This document shows positions 17,457 to 25,815 of a stretch of DNA of 64,000 nt, in pieces; the stretch's first letter is position 1; the number at the start of each line of letters is the position of its first letter. A program made the position numbers and the translations under genes. The notes beneath the pieces are model-generated. The model saw only the letters and a list, made by a program, of their open reading frames with translations, searched no databases and was not told the DNA's origin. Location: the NCBI RefSeq assembly GCF_022865105.1, contig NZ_JAKNYM010000002.1:901501-965500 (forward strand), read 5' to 3'. Origin of the DNA: Sphingomicrobium astaxanthinifaciens. Its GTDB lineage: Bacteria; Pseudomonadota; Alphaproteobacteria; Sphingomonadales; Sphingomonadaceae.

Positions 17457-17864
17457 CTAGCCGAAATCGGGCCGCGCCGGGTGATGCTTGTCGAGATGCC
17501 GGCGGATGATTCTGAGATTGCGGCTGTTCGAGCGGAAGAAGAAATCGGGGATCACCCCGATGACCGGGATGGCCCCGAGCGCCATGTCGACCAGCGTGTT
17601 GAGGTTCATGCGTGCCAGCTGCCACCGCGACAGCCCGAGGTTGCGCGCTTCCCACACCAGATAGGTGCCCAGCGCGGCGCCCGAGATGGTGCCGACGCCG
17701 GGCACGAGGCTGAGGAGGGCGTCGAGCCCGATCGGCTTGTCGATCCCGGGCACAGTGAACAGGCGCTCGAGCAGATGCTCGAGCCGTTCGACCCGGGCGC
17801 GGACATCCTGCGGAGCCTTCGACAGGCGGGCGCGATCGTACAGGTCCTGCATGCGGTCGGGCAT
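17457..17864 (-). CDS. DUF4112 domain-containing membrane protein
   Basis: A 135-residue protein of the DUF4112 family. The typical block IDKPIGLDALLSLVPGVGTISGAAL is split here as GIDKPIGLDALLSLVPGVG followed by a glycine-rich helix, and the second block MALGAIPVIGVIPDFFFRSNSRN is also clear. There are two hydrophobic helices and charged ends. The start at 17864 overlaps the upstream substrate-binding protein gene (TGATG) and has AGAGGAG in front. The function of the family is unknown. Being coupled to a solute-binding lipoprotein may be coincidental. Confidence 0.88.
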   Translation of the reverse strand: MPDRMQDLYDRARLSKAPQDVRARVERLEHLLERLFTVPGIDKPIGLDALLSLVPGVGTISGAALGTYLVWEARNLGLSRWQLARMNLNTLVDMALGAIPVIGVIPDFFFRSNSRNLRIIRRHLDKHHPARPDFG

Positions 17865-19291
17865 CAACGTCTCCTCTGGCTGCGCAGGCCACCGACGAAA
17901 TGGCGCGCGAAGCGATTTTCGGCGAACCCTTCGAGAGTGGGCGCGACCAGCGACCAGCGTACCGGTGCGGCCAGCGGCAGGAACAGCTGCGCCGCCTCGA
18001 TCCGATCCGCCGCCTCGCGCAGCAGTTCGTCGCGACGGTCCGGATCGGCGCTCGCACGCGCGCGATCGAGCAGCTCGTCGGTCGCCGGGTCGCACACTGT
18101 GACCCGCGCGCAGGTGAAACGGCGCAGGAACCACCCCGTATGGGTCGCGGGCGCGACCTCGTCGAGCAGCTGCAGGTCGGCCTCGGCGGCGTGCGTGACA
18201 CGGGTCGGCTCGAGCCCGATCGCGCCCCAGTCGGCGGCGAGCCGGGTGAACAGGATGTCGGCGCCGGGCCCCTGGGGCAGCGCGATGGCGATCCGCGTCC
18301 CGGCGAGCCCGGCGGCCTCGATCGCGGCGCGCGACTCGGCACGTCGCTCGTCCATCGGCTGGTCGACGTAATCGGGCGGGATCGGGCGCACGTCGGTGTC
18401 GGTGCCCGCCTGGAGCACCGTGGCGCGGGGCAGGAGGCTGCGCACCCCGAGCGCGGCGATCAGCGCGTCGCGGTCGATCGCGGCGGACAGCGCGCGGCGC
18501 TGCTGGGGGGTGGCGAGCGGCCCCGCTTCGCGCGTCGGCACCAGCCCGAACAGCCCGGCGACGGGATCGAAGCGCGGCGCGCCGAACGGGTTGGAGGCGG
18601 CGAGCGCGAGCGGCACGTCGGCGAAGGTGCCCCCGGTCACGAGGTCGACCTCGCCCGCGCCGAACCGGGCAATCGCCTCTGCCACCGGGAGCGTCGTGAT
18701 CCGCACGCGTTCCTCCGCCAGCTCACCGCGCGCGTCCTCGACCACGCGCCCGACCAGCGGCGGTTCGCCCTCGCCGACGGGGAGGAGGGAGAAGGGGCCG
18801 GTGCCGCCGCGCGCATCCTCGATCGCCAGCTCGGGCCGCGCGAGCAGTTGGAGGAAGTGGCGCTGCGGCGCGGCGAGGCGGATCTCGATGACCTTGTCGG
18901 TCATCGCGCGCACGTCTTCCACGGCGCCGAACTCGTCGGCCCAGCGTGGGTCGGCGAAGCGCTCTTCGAGGAGCCGCGCGACATCGGGCGCGGTGACCGG
19001 TTCGTCCCCCGGCCAGCGGCTGTCGTCGAGCCGGAAGATGTAGCTCAACCCATCGTCGCTGACGTGCCAGCTGGTGGCGAGCCCCTGTTCGATCTCGCCC
19101 GCCGCGTCGAAGCGCACCAGCCCCTGCGCCAGCGCGGCGTCGAGCAGTTGCGCGCTGGTCATCTCGTCGATCGCGGCGATCCGCACCTCGCGGTCGGGTT
19201 CGCGCGCGCAGCCGATCGCGAGGCAGCCGAGCGCCGCGGCGGCGAGGAGCGGGGCAAGCGATCGGCGGGGGGCGGGGCGGGGGGCAGTCAT
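17864..19291 (-). CDS. extracellular solute-binding protein, family 5 (peptide/oligopeptide type) lipoprotein
   Basis: A 475-residue exported lipoprotein with a signal ending in LGCLAIGC (lipid cysteine probably Cys28). The mature protein follows the SBP_bac_5 plan: GLATSWHVSDDGLSYIFRL near the N-terminus, PVTAPDVARLLEERFADP, then a middle lobe and RRALSAAIDRDALIAALG. Such proteins deliver peptides or other solutes to ABC importers or act as sensors. No permease or ATPase genes of an importer are next to it, so it is an orphan binding protein. The ATG at 19291 is picked because the signal peptide begins there; the frame is open further upstream but that stretch covers the divergent promoter region. 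DUF4112 follows in overlap. Confidence 0.85.
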   Translation of the reverse strand: MTAPRPAPRRSLAPLLAAAALGCLAIGCAREPDREVRIAAIDEMTSAQLLDAALAQGLVRFDAAGEIEQGLATSWHVSDDGLSYIFRLDDSRWPGDEPVTAPDVARLLEERFADPRWADEFGAVEDVRAMTDKVIEIRLAAPQRHFLQLLARPELAIEDARGGTGPFSLLPVGEGEPPLVGRVVEDARGELAEERVRITTLPVAEAIARFGAGEVDLVTGGTFADVPLALAASNPFGAPRFDPVAGLFGLVPTREAGPLATPQQRRALSAAIDRDALIAALGVRSLLPRATVLQAGTDTDVRPIPPDYVDQPMDERRAESRAAIEAAGLAGTRIAIALPQGPGADILFTRLAADWGAIGLEPTRVTHAAEADLQLLDEVAPATHTGWFLRRFTCARVTVCDPATDELLDRARASADPDRRDELLREAADRIEAAQLFLPLAAPVRWSLVAPTLEGFAENRFARHFVGGLRSQRRR

Positions 19292-19341
19292 CGCGTTCCT
19301 ATGGCGCTTCCAGTCCCGGGGCGGCAAGCCGCGGCAGGCAT

Positions 19342-19387
19342 GGACAAGAGTGTCCTGTCCGTATAAGACACCGGGATGTTCCGGACA
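19342..19387. promoter_or_regulatory. divergent promoter region with GGACA/TGTCC repeats
   Basis: Between the divergent solute-binding protein and PBP genes. GGACA at 19342-19346 and TGTCC at 19351-19355 form an inverted repeat with a 4-base spacer, GTGTC at 19350-19354 and GACAC at 19367-19371 form another, and a further CGGACA lies at 19382-19387. GTATAAGA at 19361-19368 could be a -10 element for the PBP gene. The regulator is unknown. Confidence 0.4.
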
Positions 19388-19401
19388 AGGTCGAGAAGTT
19401 G

Positions 19402-21348
19402 ATGGGCGAACGCGATCCGCACGCATTCGATCCGGCGCCCGCCGATATGCCCGGGGGCGAAGGCGAGGGCACCGGCCCGGGCGCGCCCGACGCGGGGGAA
19501 CGGCCGCCACGCCGCCGCCGTCGCTGGCTGCGCTGGGGGTTCACCGCCTTCGCCGCGCTGCTGGTGGCGCTGGTGCTGTGGCTGGTGGTCACCGCCCCGC
19601 TCGGGCGCAGCCTCGAGCCGCTCGAGGAACCGGCGATCCTGTTCGTCTCGGCCGAGGGCGAGGCGATCGCGCGGCGCGGCGCGATCAAGGACGAGCCGGT
19701 CGACGTCACCCGCCTGCCCGCGCATGTCACCAACGCCTTCATCGCCATCGAGGATCGCCGTTTCTACGCGCATTGGGGGGTCGACCCGCGGGGCATCGGC
19801 CGCGCGCTGATCGCCAATGCGCAGGCGGGCGGGGTGCGGCAGGGCGGCTCGACGATCACCCAGCAGCTCGCCAAGACGGCCTTTCTCGACGGCGAGCGGA
19901 CCCTCACGCGCAAGGCGCGCGAGGCGGTCATCGCCTTCTGGCTCGAGGGCTGGCTGACCAAGGACGAGATCCTCTCGCGCTATCTCTCGAGCATCTATTT
20001 CGGCGACGGCGTCTACGGGCTGCGCGCCGCCGCGCGGCACTATTTCGACCGCGCCCCCGAGAAACTAACGCTGGCCGAGAGCGCGATGCTGGCGGGGATG
20101 GTCAAGGCGCCCTCGCGGCTGGCACCGACCCGCGACCTCGCCGGGGCGCAGGAGCGCAGTCGTCTTGTCCTACAGGCGATGGCCGAGATGGGTTCGCTGG
20201 CGCCGGCCGAGGCGAGCGCCACTCCCCCGGCGCGGTTGCGCGGGCAGCGCGCGCGGCTGCCCACCGGCACCTATTTCGCCGACTGGGTCACGCCGCGCGC
20301 GCGCGCCGCGATCCGCCCCGGCTATGGGATCACGCGGGTCCCGACCACGCTCGACGCCGACCTCCAGCGGCTCGCCGTGCGGGCGACGATCAACGCCAAT
20401 CTCGGGGATCGGCAGGTGGGGCTGGTGGCGATGCGCCCGACCGGCGAGGTGGTCGCGCTGATCGGCGGACGCTCGTACAAGAAAAGCCCGTTCAACCGCG
20501 CCACGCAGGCGCGCCGCCAGCCGGGCAGCGCGTTCAAGCTGCCGGTCTATCTCGCCGCGCTGCGCGCGGGCTGGCGCCCCGACGACCTGATCGACGACGC
20601 GCCGATCACGGTCGATGGCTGGAGCCCGCAGAACGCCGACGGGCGCTACCGCGGAGCGATCACCCTGCGCGAGGCCTTCGCGCGCTCGTCCAACGCGGCG
20701 ACGGTGCGCCTGGCGCAGGAGGTGGGGCGCGAGGCGGTGGTCCGGGCCGCGCGCGACCTCGGGATCACCGCCGAGATCCCCGCCGGCCCGAGCTATGCGC
20801 TGGGCACCGGTGGGGTGCCGCTCATCGAGATGACCGCCGCCTATGCCGCGATCGCCAGCGGGCAGGCCCCGGTGCGGGTCACCGGGTTGGCCGCCGAAGC
20901 GGGATCGCGCGCCGCGCGCCCGCTCGCGCCGCAACGCGAATGGGTGCCGATGCTCGAGCTGCTGTACGCCGCAGCCAACGAGGGCACCGGGCGGCGCGCG
21001 GCGCTGCGCGTCCCCACCTTCGGCAAGACCGGGACCAGCCAGGACAATCGCGACGCCATCTTCATCGGCTTTGCGGGCAACCTCGTCGTCGGGGTTTGGG
21101 TCGGGCATGACGACGACCGCTCGCTCGGCAACGTGTCGGGGGGCACGCTGCCGGCGGCGATCTTCAAGGATTTCATGCGCGGCGCGCTGCGCGTCGACGG
21201 CACGCAGGGGCCGCGCCTGCCCGCCCGGTTCGGGCCGCGGCGCGGGCTGCCCGCGCGCGAGCGCGACGGCGGTGGCGAGCGTGGGGACAATCGCGAGCTG
21301 TTGCGGCTTATCACCCGGGAAATCGAAGACTTTTTCGAACGTCTTTAG
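19402..21348 (+). CDS. class A penicillin-binding protein (transglycosylase/transpeptidase)
   Basis: A bifunctional peptidoglycan synthase of 648 residues. After a Pro/Gly-rich cytoplasmic tail and RRRR comes one membrane helix (GFTAFAALLVALVLWLVVTA, about residues 50-70). The GT51 glycosyltransferase domain has EDRRFYAHWGVDPRGIGRA and GGSTITQQLAKTAFL. The transpeptidase domain has the nucleophile motif SAFK in RRQPGSAFKLPVY, the SSN motif in ARSSNAATVRLAQ, and KTGTS in FGKTGTSQDNRDAIF. All catalytic motifs are intact. The C-terminus is basic and acidic without an extra domain. ATG at 19402 is chosen next to the TTG at 19399. It polymerises and cross-links the wall, complementing the L,D-transpeptidases nearby. 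Confidence 0.95.
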   Translation: MGERDPHAFDPAPADMPGGEGEGTGPGAPDAGERPPRRRRRWLRWGFTAFAALLVALVLWLVVTAPLGRSLEPLEEPAILFVSAEGEAIARRGAIKDEPVDVTRLPAHVTNAFIAIEDRRFYAHWGVDPRGIGRALIANAQAGGVRQGGSTITQQLAKTAFLDGERTLTRKAREAVIAFWLEGWLTKDEILSRYLSSIYFGDGVYGLRAAARHYFDRAPEKLTLAESAMLAGMVKAPSRLAPTRDLAGAQERSRLVLQAMAEMGSLAPAEASATPPARLRGQRARLPTGTYFADWVTPRARAAIRPGYGITRVPTTLDADLQRLAVRATINANLGDRQVGLVAMRPTGEVVALIGGRSYKKSPFNRATQARRQPGSAFKLPVYLAALRAGWRPDDLIDDAPITVDGWSPQNADGRYRGAITLREAFARSSNAATVRLAQEVGREAVVRAARDLGITAEIPAGPSYALGTGGVPLIEMTAAYAAIASGQAPVRVTGLAAEAGSRAARPLAPQREWVPMLELLYAAANEGTGRRAALRVPTFGKTGTSQDNRDAIFIGFAGNLVVGVWVGHDDDRSLGNVSGGTLPAAIFKDFMRGALRVDGTQGPRLPARFGPRRGLPARERDGGGERGDNRELLRLITREIEDFFERL

Positions 21349-21411
21349 AAATTTCCGGCGGTTTTTCGCCAAATACGCCCCCCTTTGGTTAACAAGAAAT
21401 TGCCGGGCGGC

Positions 21412-21426
21412 TTAAGAATTTCTCAA
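21412..21426 (+). promoter_or_regulatory. possible CtrA half-matching box upstream of the Flp pilin
   Basis: TTAA at 21412-21415, seven bases, then TCAA at 21423-21426 resembles the alphaproteobacterial CtrA box TTAA-N7-TTAA with one mismatch, in the 183-base gap before the pilin gene. CtrA controls pilin genes in Caulobacter. The match is weak and is offered only as a candidate. Confidence 0.25.
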
Positions 21427-21531
21427 CCCATTTCGCGCTATTTGGAAGGACCGGACACGGGATTTTCCCGCGGTCGGCGGACAGCGGGGGACATCCCCCC
21501 AAGAATTTGTGGAACCAATTGGAGACCAGTC

Positions 21532-21690
21532 ATGACCAAGATCATCAAGATGCTGAAGAACGACAAGGGTGCGACCGCGATCGAATACGGCCTGATCGCC
21601 GCCCTCATCGCCGTGGCCGCGATTGCCGCGATGACCTCGATCGGCAGCGAGCTCGGCTCGACCTTCAACAACGTTGCCAACCAGCTCTAA
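21532..21690 (+). CDS. Flp family type IVb pilin
   Basis: A 52-residue pilin precursor. The prepilin cleavage and methylation region is visible as KNDKGATAIEYGLIAALIAV, with the glycine before the hydrophobic N-terminal helix and the glutamate-tyrosine pair characteristic of Flp pilins. The helix ends in MTSIGSELG. The ATG at 21532 has TTGGAG about 8 bases upstream; the frame is open further upstream but that is promoter sequence. It would be processed by a TadV-type peptidase and assembled by the Tad secretion machinery, neither of which is in the window. A strong terminator follows, consistent with high, separate expression. Confidence 0.95.
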   Translation: MTKIIKMLKNDKGATAIEYGLIAALIAVAAIAAMTSIGSELGSTFNNVANQL

Positions 21691-21718
21691 GCTGTAGCGA
21701 CATTGTTGCGACAGGATC

Positions 21719-21752
21719 GGGGCGGTTCCTTCGGGAGCCGCCCCTTTCTTTT
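21719..21752 (+). terminator. intrinsic terminator after the Flp pilin gene
   Basis: GGGGCGGTTCC at 21719-21729 pairs with GGAGCCGCCCC at 21734-21744 around a TTCG tetraloop, followed by TTTCTTTT. Confidence 0.93.
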
Positions 21753-21895
21753 GCCGTCTGTCGGGCCGAGGGGGCGGGGCGCGGCCTGATCGTGTCCGAT
21801 CGGCACGAGGGCCGGGCAACGGGGTGCCGACACGGATGCCGCCGACGACCCGGTCGCGGCGCGAGGCCGGCGCCGCCGGCGCCGGCGCCGCAAAC

Positions 21896-21923
21896 GAAAA
21901 AGGCGCCGCTGGCGCGACGCCTT
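21896..21923 (-). terminator. intrinsic terminator of the tRNA-Ala gene (minus strand)
   Basis: Read on the minus strand, AAGGCGTCGC pairs with GCGGCGCCTT around a GCCA loop, followed by a run of T (AAAAA at 21897-21901 on the plus strand). It lies 22 bases after the tRNA CCA end. Confidence 0.8.
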
Positions 21924-21945
21924 CTTTTCGCTCCCCGGAGGGAAA

Positions 21946-22021
<76 letters not shown>

Positions 22022-22091
22022 AGAGCGTGGGCGTCGTTTAAAAGTTTTGCGGAGCGATGCAACCCCAAAATTTCAAGCCGACGCTTTTGCC

Positions 22092-22403
22092 TTAATTTTC
22101 GTCGTCGCCGTCGTCGTCCTTGGCGACCTTGATGTCGGCATCACCGGTGTCGAGGTCGACATCGTCGTCGGCGCTGCCCGCGTCATCGTCCTCGACATCG
22201 TCGAGGTCGTCGCCCGCCAGGTCATCGTCCTTCTTCTTTTCGTCATCGTCGAAGGGCAGCGGCTGCTTGGACTTGAGCACGGGCTCGGGAATCCATTCGG
22301 CATCGCATTCGATGCAGCTGACCGGCTCGTCGTTGCCGAGGTCGTAAAAGCGGGTGCCGCATTTGGGGCAGGTCCGCTTGGTGCCCCATTCGGGTTTGAC
22401 CAT
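22092..22403 (-). CDS. TIGR02300/FYDLN_acid family protein
   Basis: A 103-residue protein with two zinc-ribbon cysteine pairs: TCPKCGTRFYDLGNDEP carries the first CxxC and the family name-giving FYDLN-like block, and SCIECDAEW the second. The C-terminal half is extremely acidic with long Asp/Lys runs (DDDEKKKDDDLAGDDLDDVE). The family (PF09538) is found in alphaproteobacteria and has no known function; the ribbon suggests nucleic-acid or protein binding. The start ATG at 22403 (MVKPEWGTKR) matches family members. It is divergent from cmk and close to tRNA-Ala. Confidence 0.95.
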   Translation of the reverse strand: MVKPEWGTKRTCPKCGTRFYDLGNDEPVSCIECDAEWIPEPVLKSKQPLPFDDDEKKKDDDLAGDDLDDVEDDDAGSADDDVDLDTGDADIKVAKDDDGDDEN

Positions 22404-22512
22404 CTGTCTTCCTCTTAATGTGTGCGAAGGCCGGGTTACGATACCGCCGACCACGATGTTCATCGGGCGGCGCCTTGCCATAGCGCACCTGCGCTGTCAA
22501 AGCCCTGACACG

Positions 22513-23160
22513 ATGCAAGACCCCGAGCGCCTCCTCATCGCCGTCGACGGTCCCGCCGCCAGTGGCAAGGGCACGATCGCCCGCGCGCTCGCGCGCCACT
22601 ACGCGTTGCCGCACCTCGACACCGGAATGCTCTATCGCGGAGTGGCGCTCGCGCTGTTCCGCTTTGGCGGCGATCCGGGCAACGCCTTCGAGGCGCGCCG
22701 CGCTGTCGACGAACTCGAGACCATCGACCTGTCCGACGAGGAATTGCGCAGCGAGGTGATCGGCGAGATCGCCAGCCGCGTCTCGGCCTACCCCGGGGTG
22801 CGCGAGGCGCTGTTGAAACGGCAGCGCGACTTTGCGGGGCAGGGTGGCGGCGCGGTGCTCGACGGGCGCGACATCGGCACCGTCATCGCGCCGCATGCCA
22901 CCGCCAAACTGTTCGTCACCGCCAGCCCCGAGGTGCGCGCCGAGCGGCGGTTCCGCGAGATCGAACGCCGCGGCATCAAGGTGCATCTCGAGGAAGTGCT
23001 CGCCGACATCCGCGCCCGCGACGCGCGCGATGCGGGGCGCGACAATGCGCCGCTGGTGATGGCCGCGGACGCCACCCGGCTCGACACCAGCGACATGGGG
23101 ATCGAGGAAGCGGTCGAGCGCGCCATCGCCTGCGTCGAGGCGGCGCGAGGAAACGCTTGA
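22513..23160 (+). CDS. cmk: cytidylate kinase
   Basis: A 215-residue (d)CMP kinase that phosphorylates CMP and dCMP with ATP. The P-loop is AVDGPAASGKGTIARAL near residues 10-26; the CMP-binding region contains LDTGMLYRGVAL, and LDGRDIGTVIAP is the usual mid-protein signature. RFREIERRG and the lid arginines are present. ATG at 22513 gives the normal N-terminus. It precedes rpsA, the conserved alphaproteobacterial order cmk-rpsA-ihfB, with a 283-base gap in between. Confidence 0.96.
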   Translation: MQDPERLLIAVDGPAASGKGTIARALARHYALPHLDTGMLYRGVALALFRFGGDPGNAFEARRAVDELETIDLSDEELRSEVIGEIASRVSAYPGVREALLKRQRDFAGQGGGAVLDGRDIGTVIAPHATAKLFVTASPEVRAERRFREIERRGIKVHLEEVLADIRARDARDAGRDNAPLVMAADATRLDTSDMGIEEAVERAIACVEAARGNA

Positions 23161-23443
23161 GAAATTAGCGATTTGCCGCTATTGCGCGCCCGTCCAGCGA
23201 GCCGGTCGGTTCGCGGGGTGCCCGTCTCCGGCATCAAGTGACGGACGAACTTGGCTTTCTTGCCGGTCGTTTCGGTTGCTGAATTGCTGTCGCAGCCCCC
23301 GCTTTTCGCCCAGCGCGCCGGATGCCGCCCGCGGGATGGTCCCGGGGCAGGATGGGATCAGGTTTGTCCAAGTCCGCGAAGGAGAAGAGCTTTCCGTGGT
23401 GGAAGGCTCGGCGGCAAACCCAGAGACGAAAGAAGTGAACTTT

Positions 23444-25144
23444 ATGGCCGATACGGCTTTCCCGACGCGCGACGATTTCGCCGCGCTCCTCAATGAAAAA
23501 CTCGGTGGCGAGGACGAAGGCTTCGAAGGCCGCGTCGTCACCGGCAAGGTGACCGGCATCGAGAACGATCTCGCCGTCATCGACGTGGGCCTCAAGAGTG
23601 AAGGCCGCGTGCCCCTGCGCGAATTCGCCGCCCCCGGCCAGAAGGCCGACCTCAGCGTCGGCGACGAGGTCGAAGTCTATGTCGACCGCGTCGAGAACGC
23701 GCAGGGCGAAGCGATGCTGTCGCGCGACCGCGCCCGCCGCGAAGCCGCCTGGGACAAGCTGGAAAAGCAGTTCGAGGCCGACGAGCGCGTCGAGGGCAAC
23801 ATCTTCGGCCGCGTGAAGGGCGGCTTCACCGTCGACCTCGGCGGTGCGGTGGCCTTCCTTCCGGGCAGCCAGGTCGACATCCGCCCGGTGCGCGACGTCA
23901 CCCCGCTGATGGACATCCCCCAGCCGTTCCAGATCCTCAAGATGGACCGTCGCCGCGGCAACATCGTTGTGTCGCGCCGCGCGATCCTCGAGGAAACCCG
24001 CGCCGAACAGCGCAGCGACCTCATCCAGAGCCTGACCGAAGGCCAGGTCATCGAGGGCGTCGTCAAGAACATCACCGACTACGGTGCCTTCGTCGACCTC
24101 GGCGGCATCGACGGGCTGCTGCACGTCACCGACATCAGCTACAAGCGCGTCGGTCACCCGAGCGAGGTTCTCGGCATCGGTGACAAGGTCAAGGTGCAGA
24201 TCATCCGCATCAACCGCGAGACCCAGCGCATCAGCCTCGGCATGAAGCAGCTCGAAGCCGATCCGTGGGAAGGCGCCAGCGCCAAGTATCCGGTCGACGC
24301 CAACTTCACCGGCCGCGTGACCAACATCACCGAATATGGTGCGTTCGTCGAGCTCGAGCCGGGCATCGAAGGCCTCGTCCACGTCTCGGAAATGAGCTGG
24401 ACCAAGAAGAACGTCCACCCGGGCAAGATCGTCTCGACCTCGCAGGAAGTCGAAGTCAAGATCCTCGAGGTCGACGAGGAAAAGCGTCGCATCAGCCTCG
24501 GCCTTAAGCAGGCCCAGTCGAACCCGTGGCACGACTTCGCGGACAAGTTCCCGGTCGGCACCGAGGTCGAGGGCGAAGTCAAGAACGCCACCGAATTCGG
24601 CCTCTTCATCGGCCTGCCGGGCGACGTCGACGGCATGGTCCACATGTCGGACATCGCCTGGGGCGTGTCGGGCGAGGAAGCGCTGCAGCTCCACCACAAG
24701 GGTGAGACCGTCAAGGCGGTCGTCCTCGACGTCGACGTCGAGAAGGAGCGCATCAGCCTCGGCATGAAGCAGCTCGAGCGCGGCGGCGTGGCCGTGGGCG
24801 GCGGCGAAGGCGTGAAGAAGGGCGAGACGCTCACCGTCACCGTCCTCGACGTGCGCGACGGCGGCCTCGAAGTGCAGGCCGGCGACGATGGCGCGATCGG
24901 CTTCATCCGCCGTTCGGACCTCGGCCGCGACCGCGACGAGCAGCGTCCGGAACGCTTCCAGGTCGGGCAGAAGTTCGACGCGATGGTCACCGGCTTCGAC
25001 CGGTCGAAGAAGCCCAACTTCTCGATCAAGGCGCTGCAGATCTCCGAAGAGAAGCAGGCGGTCGCCCAGTACGGTTCGTCGGACTCGGGTGCCAGCCTCG
25101 GCGACATCCTCGGCGAAGCGCTCAAGCAGAAGGACGACAAGTAA
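23444..25144 (+). CDS. rpsA: 30S ribosomal protein S1
   Basis: Ribosomal protein S1 (566 aa), which binds mRNA and helps initiation on the 30S subunit. It has six S1 (OB-fold) repeats; recurring blocks such as [19 protein letters not shown] and [20 protein letters not shown] are obvious, each followed by ISLGMKQL or [11 protein letters not shown] at 23444 gives the family N-terminus [16 protein letters not shown]. No clear Shine-Dalgarno precedes it, as is usual for rpsA. The frame remains open upstream, and GTG codons at 23396 and 23399 follow GGAG at 23381-23384, so a 16-residue N-terminal extension cannot be excluded. The coding sequence is recoded toward preferred codons. A strong terminator follows. 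Confidence 0.97.
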   Translation: MADTAFPTRDDFAALLNEKLGGEDEGFEGRVVTGKVTGIENDLAVIDVGLKSEGRVPLREFAAPGQKADLSVGDEVEVYVDRVENAQGEAMLSRDRARREAAWDKLEKQFEADERVEGNIFGRVKGGFTVDLGGAVAFLPGSQVDIRPVRDVTPLMDIPQPFQILKMDRRRGNIVVSRRAILEETRAEQRSDLIQSLTEGQVIEGVVKNITDYGAFVDLGGIDGLLHVTDISYKRVGHPSEVLGIGDKVKVQIIRINRETQRISLGMKQLEADPWEGASAKYPVDANFTGRVTNITEYGAFVELEPGIEGLVHVSEMSWTKKNVHPGKIVSTSQEVEVKILEVDEEKRRISLGLKQAQSNPWHDFADKFPVGTEVEGEVKNATEFGLFIGLPGDVDGMVHMSDIAWGVSGEEALQLHHKGETVKAVVLDVDVEKERISLGMKQLERGGVAVGGGEGVKKGETLTVTVLDVRDGGLEVQAGDDGAIGFIRRSDLGRDRDEQRPERFQVGQKFDAMVTGFDRSKKPNFSIKALQISEEKQAVAQYGSSDSGASLGDILGEALKQKDDK

Positions 25145-25177
25145 GCGTCCGTCGCGACGAGCGTCGAAAAAAAAGGA

Positions 25178-25219
25178 CGGGGCGGTGCGAGCAAGGGCTT
25201 GCACCGCCCCGTTTTTTTT
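25178..25219 (+). terminator. intrinsic terminator after rpsA
   Basis: CGGGGCGGTGC at 25178-25188 pairs with GCACCGCCCCG at 25201-25211, extended by AGC/GCT around AAGG, and is followed by eight T residues. A run of eight A residues precedes the stem, so it may act on both strands. Confidence 0.95.
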
Positions 25220-25283
25220 CCCAATCCTTGGCGCGACCGATCCGCCGGGGGGCGGACGAGACCTGATGGGGGAAGAAAGCCGC

Positions 25284-25586
25284 ATGATCCGTTCGGAACT
25301 GGTACATAAGCTTTGCCAGGATTTTCCTGACCTGACGCAACGCGAGGTCGAGAGCGTGGTGGCCAGCCTGTTCGACAGCATCATCGAGCAACTCGCCGAG
25401 GGCGGGCGCGTCGAGCTGCGCGGCTTCGGCGCCTTCTCGACCCGCCAGCGCGACGCGCGGACCGGGCGCAACCCGCGCACCGGCGAACCGGTCGATGTCG
25501 CCGCCAAGCGCGTGCCCTATTTCAAGCCCGGCAAGGAAATGCGCGAGCGCTTGAACCTGAACGCGCAGCGCGCCGACAACGATTAG
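25284..25586 (+). CDS. ihfB: integration host factor subunit beta
   Basis: A 100-residue DNA-bending protein of the HU/IHF family, beta subunit. [18 protein letters not shown] is the subunit-beta start, [20 protein letters not shown] the first arm strand, and [20 protein letters not shown] contains the NPRTGE DNA-intercalating loop with proline. It forms a heterodimer with IhfA, encoded elsewhere, and shapes the nucleoid and promoters. ATG at 25284 is preferred over 25266 because GGGGGAAG lies about 9 bases upstream and homologues start with MIRSEL. It sits after rpsA in the conserved order, but a terminator separates the two. Confidence 0.95.
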   Translation: MIRSELVHKLCQDFPDLTQREVESVVASLFDSIIEQLAEGGRVELRGFGAFSTRQRDARTGRNPRTGEPVDVAAKRVPYFKPGKEMRERLNLNAQRADND

Positions 25587-25656
25587 GCTTCCCCGCCCAC
25601 GAAATTCGGCGAAGCCTTGGAGAATTCGAAAATTCCCTTTAGGCGTCGTGCTGCGT

Positions 25657-25742
25657 GCGGACGTGGCGGAATGGTAGACGCTGCCGACTTAAAATCGGCT
25701 TCCCGCGAGGGAGTGCGGGTTCAAGTCCCGCCGTCCGCACCA
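25657..25742 (+). tRNA. tRNA-Leu (anticodon TAA)
   Basis: An 86-base class II tRNA with a long variable arm. The acceptor stem GCGGACG/CGTCCGC is perfect, the anticodon stem GCCGA/TCGGC encloses CTTAAAA with anticodon TAA, the variable arm is TCCCGCGAGGGA, and the T arm has GGTTCAAGTCC. CCA is encoded. It reads UUA and UUG leucine codons, rare in this GC-rich genome. Confidence 0.97.
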
Positions 25743-25815
25743 GCGCCGGCCCGGGCGGCGGCGCCAGCCTCGACCATGTTGGCCTGTTGACCGAAATCTT
25801 AACCACTCTGCGGCG

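Noticed and set aside
23234-25507. A 757-codon minus-strand frame opposite rpsA and ihfB
   Set aside because: Mirror of the strongly biased S1 codons, full of Val/Asp/Leu repeats, no family resemblance.
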